This document shows, piece by piece, positions 5,384-10,378 of a DNA stretch of 10,378 nucleotides. The DNA comes from an uncultured Eubacteriales bacterium (GTDB lineage Bacteria > Bacillota > Clostridia > Oscillospirales > CAG-272). Each line of letters starts with the position of its first letter. Position 1 is the first letter of the stretch. The translations under genes and the position numbers were made by a program. Location: contig CAKSLU010000043.1 in NCBI GenBank assembly GCA_934474225.1, positions 1-10,378 on the forward strand, given 5' to 3'. The notes beneath the pieces were generated by a model. That model saw nothing but the letters and a program-made list of their open reading frames with translations, did not search any database and was not told where the DNA came from.

Positions 5384-6754
5384 TTACTTGAAGAACTTAT
5401 CCCAGATGCCGAACGCGAAGATGAACAGCACGATAAACGGCAGGATGTAGGTGAAGTACACGCGCAGGCGGCGGCTGACTTTCAGCCCCTTGCCCGCGTT
5501 TGCCTCGGCAAGGTAATTGTCAAACCCCCAGCCGTAGCGCGAAACGCAGAACAGCAGGTAGACAAGCGAGCCGAGCGGCAGGAACAGATTGCTGACGAGA
5601 AAGTCCTCGAGGTCGAGGATGGCGCCGCCGAACGGCGCGAAAAAGTCCGACTGCCAGATGTTATAGCCGAAGACGCAGGGCAGCGACAGAACCGAAATCA
5701 ACACGAGGTTGATGAGCGAGGACTTCTTCCGCGACCAGTGGAACAGCTCCATGTCGCAGCAGATGATGTTCTCAAACACCGCAAAAACGGTGGAGAGCGC
5801 CGCAAACGCCATGAAAATGAAGAACAGGCTGCCCCAGAGTCTGCCGAGCGGCATATTGGAAAAGATGTTGGGCAGGGTGACGAAGATGAGGTTCGGCCCC
5901 GCATCCGGGTTGACGCCGTAGCTGAAGCAGGCGGGGAAAATGATGAGACCCGCCGTGATGGCAACAAAAGTGTCGAGCGCGACCACGCGCACCGACTCGC
6001 CGAGCAGCGAGTGATCTCTGCCGATGTAACTGCCGAAGATCGCCATCGCGCCGACGCCGAGGCTGAGCGTGAAGAACGACTGGTTCATTGCGCCGACCAG
6101 CGTGGAGACGATGCCGACTGACTTCATGCGCGCAAAGTCCGGCACGAGGAAGAAGCGCAGTCCTTCCTTTGCCCCCGGCATGAAGAAGCTGTGCACCGCG
6201 AGCGCGACCATAATGACAAGCAGCGCGATCATCATGACCTTGGTGACGCGCTCAAGCCCGTTCTGCAGCCCGATGGCGCAGACCGCGATGCCGAGCACGA
6301 CCACGACGAGCATCCAGAACGCCATCGTCCCGGGGCTTGCCAGCATATCGTCGAACGCCGCGCCGACCTGCTCGGTGCTCACACCCTCGAGCTTACCGGC
6401 GGCGGTGAGATAGAAATAATGCAGCATCCAGCCCGCAACCGTGGTGTAGAACATCATGAGCAGGTAGCAGCCGATGAGCGTGAAATAGCCGTGGATATGC
6501 CACTTCTGCCCCGGCTTCTCCAGCGCCTGATAGGCGCGGACGGGGCTCTTTTGGCTGGCTCTGCCGACGGCGAACTCCATCGTCATGACCGGCAGGCCGA
6601 GCATCACGAGAAACAGAATATAAAACAGGACAAACGCCCCGCCGCCGCCCTGACCTGCGACATAGGGGAACTTCCACACATTGCCGATCCCTATGGCACA
6701 GCCCGCCGACAGGAGGATAAAGCCGAGCCGCGATTTGAGATTTTCTCTTTCCAT
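5384..6754 (-). CDS. Sodium-dependent transporter, neurotransmitter:sodium symporter (NSS/SNF) family
   Basis: A 456-residue inner-membrane symporter of the LeuT-fold NSS family, which couples amino-acid uptake to Na+ entry. The substrate cannot be named. The start at 6754 was chosen over an open frame extending 38 codons further upstream: AAAGGTG lies 8 nt before it, and the protein then begins MERENLKSRLGFILLSAGCAIGIGNVWKFPY, matching the family's TM1. The unwound TM1 motif (GIGN, residues 22-25) with WKFPY is intact; Cys19 lies where LeuT has Asn21. The TM6 region reads NQSFFTLSLGVGAMAIFGSY, and TM8 has AALSTVFAVFE. Hydrophobic segments suggest 11-12 helices, as in bacterial members such as MhsT. 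The gene has its own promoter (6792-6820) and terminator, so it is monocistronic. Confidence 0.92.
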   Translation of the reverse strand: MERENLKSRLGFILLSAGCAIGIGNVWKFPYVAGQGGGGAFVLFYILFLVMLGLPVMTMEFAVGRASQKSPVRAYQALEKPGQKWHIHGYFTLIGCYLLMMFYTTVAGWMLHYFYLTAAGKLEGVSTEQVGAAFDDMLASPGTMAFWMLVVVVLGIAVCAIGLQNGLERVTKVMMIALLVIMVALAVHSFFMPGAKEGLRFFLVPDFARMKSVGIVSTLVGAMNQSFFTLSLGVGAMAIFGSYIGRDHSLLGESVRVVALDTFVAITAGLIIFPACFSYGVNPDAGPNLIFVTLPNIFSNMPLGRLWGSLFFIFMAFAALSTVFAVFENIICCDMELFHWSRKKSSLINLVLISVLSLPCVFGYNIWQSDFFAPFGGAILDLEDFLVSNLFLPLGSLVYLLFCVSRYGWGFDNYLAEANAGKGLKVSRRLRVYFTYILPFIVLFIFAFGIWDKFFK

Positions 6755-6791
6755 TGTCCAAGCACCTTTCCGCCGCGCGTGCGACAGAACT

Positions 6792-6820
6792 ATCTTAGCA
6801 CAGTTGCCGCAAAAATGCAA
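6792..6820 (-). promoter_or_regulatory. Promoter of the NSS transporter gene
   Basis: On the minus strand TTGCAT (plus 6815-6820) and TAAGAT (plus 6792-6797) are separated by 17 bp, and a TG precedes the -10 with one base between (extended -10). The expected start, near 6785, gives a leader of about 30 nt before the ATG at 6754. Confidence 0.65.
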
Positions 6821-6893
6821 GAAAAATTGCCAACCTGCGCAAAAGCAGGGAAAGGAGCGGGGAATCAAGACATCCTATCTGCAAAGCCGCCCG

Positions 6894-8360
6894 TCAGAGC
6901 GGTTTTTCCTGCGGGGCGGTCGTCGGGCCGTGCACGACAAGGACATCCGGGCTGCCGTCGCCGGTCTCGACAAACTTCATCGCATCATAGCAGATGTGGC
7001 GCGGTGAAATTTCGGTGGTGCTGAAATGTTGATGATAGAACATGATATAGCGCCCGTCCGCCGTGCGGGTGTAGACCGAGTCGCCCGTGCCGCGCGTGAA
7101 CGCGGTGGCGCGCAGAATCGGGTTGTACTTGTACTTGCGGTAGGGGCCGAGCGGCTTTTCTGCAACAGCGACGCCCTCTCCGTAGTCGCCCTTGTAGTGC
7201 GAGCCGGCGTACATCATGTAGTACAGTCCCTTGTGCTTTAGAATGACGCCGCCCTCGACGATGCGGGCATAGTCGCATTCCCACGGCTCGGTGGGGACGA
7301 GCAGGCGCACCAGCGTGTCGTCGAGCGGGGTGACCACGCCGTCCTCCATTTTGACCTCATACGCCCAAATCTCGTTGCCCTTGTTGAAGCGCACGACCGT
7401 GAGATAGGTGCGGCCGTCCTCGTCCACAAACGGGTGGCCGCCGATCTCCTGCACGTCGGTGTGCAGCGGCTGCATCGTTGCCGACTTGAAGGGGCCGAGC
7501 GGCGAAGCTGCCGACGCGAAGGCGACATGCGCCTCGCGCCGCCCGGTAACAGGGTCGGGCGCGGTGTGCGACGCATAGAACATATAGAACAGCCCGTCCT
7601 TGCAGATGACATTCGGGCTCATGTACTCGTTGTTGCCCCAGCCGTCCTTGCCGTGGAAGACCACGACCGGCTCTGACCAGTGCAGCAAATCCTTTGATGT
7701 GCAGCACTGAAACAGGGTCATATCCTGCGTGTCGGTGTAATAGAGATAGTAGGTGCCGTCGTGGCAGAGAATATCCGGGTCTGCGCCGTAGACCACCGGG
7801 TTCTGATAGCTGTTGTCCGGCGTCCATACCGGCTCTGCGCCGACTTCCTCCAGTTTGACATGGCGGAACGCCGCGGCGCCGCCGCCGAGGTCGAGACCGC
7901 AGACGCCGCGCGAAAAATGCCGGAGCGTCATGTCGTACTTCGGGTAGGGATCGGCGTCCAGTTTGAAGTTGTCAAACCAGAGCCGCGCGTGCGTGCCGCG
8001 CATTTCCACGCGCATGCTGTACCACACGCCCTTTTCAAAGGGGTAGCGCATGTGACCGAGCACCACATTGTCGCGGTCGCCGCCGTTGATTTTGCTGATT
8101 TTGACCGTGCCGTCCGCCGCGTTCACCGAGAAGAAGTAGCCCACCACCCAGGCGGCGCCGTTCTTGCCCTGCGCGCGGAAGTACATGCCCGCCTCGCCGT
8201 CATCGCAAAGCTTGATTTCGCAGGAGAACGCAAAGTTCTCGGGCGCGCGCTCGGTGTCGAAAAGGACGGTTTTCGCCGCCGCAGGATAAAGCGCGTCGCG
8301 TGCCGCCGTGAAAACGCCGTCGTTTTCCTGCACGGGTGCGCCGATAGACTGAAAGTTCAT
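6894..8360 (-). CDS. Glycoside hydrolase family 43-like protein with N-terminal beta-sandwich domain
   Basis: A 488-residue protein. Residues about 1-175 look like a concanavalin-type (LamG/DUF1080-like) beta-sandwich: AGMYFRAQG (57-65), WYSMRVEMRGTHARLWFDN (113-131), and a closing FRHVKLEEV (165-173). Residues about 183-470 form a five-bladed GH43-type propeller, a fold that releases arabinose, xylose or related sugars from plant polymers. YGADPDIL (191-198) supplies the probable catalytic base Asp194, and VEGGVILKHKGLYY (368-381) the probable acid Glu369. Where many members have I-D-x-H-x-F, this one reads IGGHPF (306-311), so the pKa-tuning Asp may be Gly307; GTGDSV (424-429) lacks the common His. 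The start at 8360 follows AGGAG by 7 nt; an open frame continuing 89 codons upstream has no matching ribosome site. There is no signal peptide, which suggests a cytoplasmic enzyme acting on imported oligosaccharides. It is divergent from the solute-binding lipoprotein gene. Confidence 0.85.
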   Translation of the reverse strand: MNFQSIGAPVQENDGVFTAARDALYPAAAKTVLFDTERAPENFAFSCEIKLCDDGEAGMYFRAQGKNGAAWVVGYFFSVNAADGTVKISKINGGDRDNVVLGHMRYPFEKGVWYSMRVEMRGTHARLWFDNFKLDADPYPKYDMTLRHFSRGVCGLDLGGGAAAFRHVKLEEVGAEPVWTPDNSYQNPVVYGADPDILCHDGTYYLYYTDTQDMTLFQCCTSKDLLHWSEPVVVFHGKDGWGNNEYMSPNVICKDGLFYMFYASHTAPDPVTGRREAHVAFASAASPLGPFKSATMQPLHTDVQEIGGHPFVDEDGRTYLTVVRFNKGNEIWAYEVKMEDGVVTPLDDTLVRLLVPTEPWECDYARIVEGGVILKHKGLYYMMYAGSHYKGDYGEGVAVAEKPLGPYRKYKYNPILRATAFTRGTGDSVYTRTADGRYIMFYHQHFSTTEISPRHICYDAMKFVETGDGSPDVLVVHGPTTAPQEKPL

Positions 8361-8406
8361 ACTGTCACTCCTGTATTCTTGAAAAATAGCATAGTCCGCC
8401 GCCTTT

Positions 8407-8436
8407 ATGATAGCGCATTTCACCGCGCCGCGTAAA
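8407..8436 (-). promoter_or_regulatory. Weak candidate promoter for the GH43 gene
   Basis: On the minus strand TTTACG (plus 8431-8436) and TATCAT (plus 8407-8412) are 18 bp apart, placing a start about 40 nt before the ATG at 8360. Both hexamers are imperfect. The placement is good but the match is only moderate, and an activator may be needed. Confidence 0.3.
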
Positions 8437-8536
8437 TACGAAAAAGCAAAGCGTTTGTATAAAATATGAAGGGAATCGCTTCGGCAATCTGCACAAACCG
8501 AGGTGGGAATTTTGAACGAAATACACACCAAAATAC

Positions 8537-8552
8537 AAATCTGCAAAGATTT
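8537..8552. promoter_or_regulatory. 16-bp palindrome in the divergent GH43/lipoprotein intergenic region
   Basis: AAATCT and AGATTT (8537-8542, 8547-8552) are perfect inverted repeats around GCAA. The site lies about 20 bp upstream of the -35 of the lipoprotein promoter and between the two divergent genes. That position suits an operator for a regulator of both, but no regulator gene is in the window and the site is short, so this is a guess. Confidence 0.25.
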
Positions 8553-8569
8553 CTCTCGCAAATTTAATA

Positions 8570-8599
8570 TTGCCGTTTGTGTGCCGCGCGGTGTAAAAT
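8570..8599 (+). promoter_or_regulatory. Promoter of the solute-binding lipoprotein gene
   Basis: TTGCCG (8570-8575) and TAAAAT (8594-8599) are separated by 18 bp. The expected start near 8606 leaves about 45 nt before the ATG at 8651. Confidence 0.5.
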
Positions 8600-8650
8600 A
8601 GAAATGTAAAGGTATCCCTTTCATCACTTTTGCAAAAAGGAGTTTCCACT

Positions 8651-10144
8651 ATGAAGAGAACGATCGCTCTGCTTCTCGCCTGCGCGATGCTCTGCCCGCT
8701 CTTTGCCGCCTGCGGCAAGGACGACACGCCGGACACCACCTCGGATTCGACGACGGCATCCACCGAGGCGACGAAGGACCCGAACGCCCCCGATTTTGAC
8801 CCCGACACCGTCGGCGACATCTCCGGCGACTTCAACATCCTCGTCAGCGGCAACTATGCACGCAACGACTTCGCAGCCGACGGCACCGAAGGCTCCGCCG
8901 TGCAAACCGCCATCTACCGCCGCAACGAATACATGCGCGAGAAGTACAGCGTGAATGTCCTCAATGAAGATATCATCAAGTTCAATTCCGCCACGGGCAG
9001 CGGTGCGGGCTTCACCAAACTGTACACCGACTATATCTCGGGCGACAAGACCTATGATGCAGCCCTCGTCGGCACCTACGATGTGGCGACCCTCGCCTAC
9101 AGCGGCTACATCCATGACCTGAATGACATCGAGAATATCAACCTCAAAAAACCCTACTGGGATCAGAAGGCAAACGCCGACCTCTCCATCGGCGGCAAGA
9201 TGTTCTACACCACCGGCGACATCACCATCATCGACAACATGGTCACCAACGCCATCCTGTTCAACAAGGACATGATCAAGAACTACGGTCTGGATGACCC
9301 CTACACACTGGTCGAGGACAACGAATGGACGCTGGAGAAGTTCGGCGCCATGGTCAAGGCGGTCGGCGAGGACAAGGACCAGAACGGCACCTACGACTCG
9401 AACGACACCTACGGTCTGCTCACCTGGAACGACGCCATGCTCTCCATCCTCGGCGCATCGGGCGAGAAGATCTGCTCCATCAACAACGACAAACTGGAAC
9501 TGACCTTCTACAACGAGCGTGTCGTCAGCCTGTATGACAAGTGGGAAGAGATCGTGTTTGACCAGGCACATTCCTACAACTATCAGTACGACAATGTGGC
9601 GGGCAAAGCTACCCCGGTCGGTTCCTGGGACGAGGCGCGCATCCGCATGTTCGACGCCGATCAGGCGCTGTTCTACACGACGCTGCTGACCACGGTTGAC
9701 AAGCACCGCAACAGCGAGACCGACTTCGGCATCCTGCCCTTCCCGAAGTATGACGCAAACCAGGCGGACTACGGTCACGCCGTCAGCGCCTTCCACTGCG
9801 CATTCATCTGCGTGCCGACCCTTGCCGCGTCGCCGCGCGTCGGCGCAATTCTTGAGGAACTCGCTTACCAGGGACAGCAGCTGCTGACCCCTGCATACTA
9901 TGACCAGACGCTGATCGGTCAGTACACCCGCGACGAAGAGAGCGCCGCGATGCTCGACCTTATTTTCGCGACCCGCGTCTACGATGTCGGCATCTACTAC
10001 ACCATCGGCGACTACAAGACCGCGCTCAGCCGCCTGTACCTCACCCGCTCGGCGCTGTCCTCGCTCTATGACGCAAACCTCGGTCAGGCAGAAAAGAAAC
10101 TGGACCAGATCAACCAGGTCTTCGCCGTCAACGCAGAGGGCTGA
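8651..10144 (+). CDS. Extracellular solute-binding lipoprotein (ABC sugar-uptake type)
   Basis: A 497-residue lipoprotein that would capture a substrate, probably an oligosaccharide given the family and the neighbouring GH43 gene, and deliver it to an ABC permease. Residues 1-21 are a lipoprotein signal peptide (basic MKR, hydrophobic core) ending in LFAAC, so Cys21 is the lipidated residue. A Thr/Ser/Asp-rich linker (24-58) follows, then the binding domain with the family-like segments YDAALVGTYDVATLAYSGYI (135-154), WTLEKFGAMVKAVGEDKDQNGTYD (226-249) and the DFGILPFPKYD block (358-368). DKDQNGTYDSND (241-252) resembles a calcium-binding EF-hand-type loop. AAAGGAG at 8636-8642 fixes the start at 8651 (an in-frame ATG at 8630 has no such site). 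Codon use is strongly biased to C-ending codons, which suggests high expression. No permease genes follow: a terminator comes 21 nt after the stop. Confidence 0.9.
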   Translation: MKRTIALLLACAMLCPLFAACGKDDTPDTTSDSTTASTEATKDPNAPDFDPDTVGDISGDFNILVSGNYARNDFAADGTEGSAVQTAIYRRNEYMREKYSVNVLNEDIIKFNSATGSGAGFTKLYTDYISGDKTYDAALVGTYDVATLAYSGYIHDLNDIENINLKKPYWDQKANADLSIGGKMFYTTGDITIIDNMVTNAILFNKDMIKNYGLDDPYTLVEDNEWTLEKFGAMVKAVGEDKDQNGTYDSNDTYGLLTWNDAMLSILGASGEKICSINNDKLELTFYNERVVSLYDKWEEIVFDQAHSYNYQYDNVAGKATPVGSWDEARIRMFDADQALFYTTLLTTVDKHRNSETDFGILPFPKYDANQADYGHAVSAFHCAFICVPTLAASPRVGAILEELAYQGQQLLTPAYYDQTLIGQYTRDEESAAMLDLIFATRVYDVGIYYTIGDYKTALSRLYLTRSALSSLYDANLGQAEKKLDQINQVFAVNAEG

Positions 10145-10165
10145 TTGAAAAGAACATAGTTTGGC

Positions 10166-10197
10166 AAAGCACCCCCGCCCGAGCGGGGGTGCTTTTT
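10166..10197 (+). terminator. Strong terminator of the lipoprotein gene
   Basis: AAAGCACCCCCGC (10166-10178) and GCGGGGGTGCTTT (10183-10195) form a perfect 13-bp stem around CCGA, ending in five T (10193-10197). It isolates the lipoprotein gene as a single-gene transcript. Confidence 0.93.
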
Positions 10198-10199
10198 GC

Positions 10200-10230
10200 G
10201 CGGGGGGGGGGAAGCTTGCCCCGCTTTTTT
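10200..10230 (+). terminator. Second terminator-like hairpin with a 10-G run
   Basis: GCGGGG (10200-10205) can pair with CCCCGC (10219-10224), followed by six T (10225-10230). The loop holds the rest of a run of ten G (10202-10211) and AAGCTTG. It may back up the terminator just before it. The G run is also a place where sequencing length errors are likely. Confidence 0.5.
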
Positions 10231-10246
10231 GCGCAACCTATCTTCG

Positions 10247-10378
10247 CCTCCCTTGTGTAAAGGGAGGTGGCGCGTGAGCGCCGGAGGGATTGTTACAAAG
10301 GCACGGAACAACCCCTCAGACGGCTATCGCCAGGATGTTTTTCGGTTTCGCTCGCGAAATCGTCGGTGTTCAGCCGAC
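10247..10378. repeat. REP-like interspersed repeat of gut Clostridia, cut by the right edge
   Basis: CCTCCCTT/AAGGGAGG (10247-10254 with 10260-10267), GGCGC/GCGCC (10269-10273 with 10278-10282) and GAGGGATTGTT/AACAACCCCTC (10284-10294 with 10307-10317, one mismatch) form three hairpins in a row. I recognise the CCTCCCTTGTGTAAAGGGAGG plus GGAGGGATTGTTAC combination as a repeat widespread between genes in gut Clostridia. The stretch 10318-10378 continues without a clear gene; on the minus strand a short open frame ends inside the repeat, as often happens by chance with this element. Confidence 0.75.

Noticed and set aside
6883..6905. Hairpin around the GH43 stop codon (CCGC/GCGG with T run) as its terminator
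   Set aside because: Only 4 strong base pairs, the stop codon is in the loop, and the T run is on the plus strand where no gene ends.
8409..8423. cre-like operator (TGATAGCGCATTTCA) upstream of the GH43 gene
   Set aside because: One base too long and with several mismatches to the catabolite-repression consensus; not convincing by eye.
8624..9796. Minus-strand open frame of 390 codons opposite the lipoprotein gene
   Set aside because: The plus strand encodes a clear lipoprotein with a strong ribosome site and biased codons; the reverse frame is its shadow.
10290..10376. Short minus-strand open frame ending in RLRGCSVPL at the right edge
   Set aside because: The ending is simply the translation of the REP-like repeat, a recurrent artefact; no start or family is visible in the window.

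Overview
The window is GC-rich (roughly 60% by eye) low-GC-phylum-type DNA. It shows strong Shine-Dalgarno sites, sigma-A type promoters, a glutamate racemase/PrmC/DUF1385 cluster, a GH43 enzyme beside a solute-binding lipoprotein, and interspersed hairpin repeats of a kind I associate with gut Clostridia. I infer a commensal Clostridia member, most likely Oscillospirales-like. This rests on gene content and style, not on a marker gene.

Left end (1-450): on the minus strand there are two near-consensus promoters about 95 bp apart, each preceded by A/T tracts. They are followed by an untranslated leader that runs off the left edge, an architecture typical of an rRNA operon. A separate extended -10 promoter on the plus strand drives the first operon. 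The operon (451-3177) is DUF1385 membrane protein, prmC (release-factor methyltransferase) and murI (glutamate racemase), tightly packed (4-nt overlap, then a 4-nt gap).

Middle (3178-5383): the 421 bases after murI hold a duplicated palindromic repeat whose first copy is a good terminator, then a promoter. That promoter serves a 38-codon small ORF with a strong ribosome site and a CNNM/CorC-type (DUF21-CBS-CorC_HlyC) membrane protein. After it comes a perfect 12-bp hairpin, then a remarkable about 175-bp array of mini-hairpins separated by GTGATATT-type spacers on the left half and AATATCAC-type spacers on the right half. This could fold as one branched structure.

Right half (5384-10378): two minus-strand genes, a sodium-dependent NSS-family transporter with its own promoter and terminator, and a GH43-like enzyme with an N-terminal beta-sandwich domain and no signal peptide. 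Divergent from the GH43 gene is a sugar-ABC-type solute-binding lipoprotein. It ends in a strong terminator with no permease genes following, then a second terminator and a truncated Clostridia-type REP-like repeat at the right edge.

Most genes are housekeeping or ordinary accessory functions. The less ordinary items are the branched hairpin array (5127-5301), the small ORF (3599-3715), the duplicated repeat after murI, and the substituted catalytic-neighbour positions in MurI and the GH43 protein.
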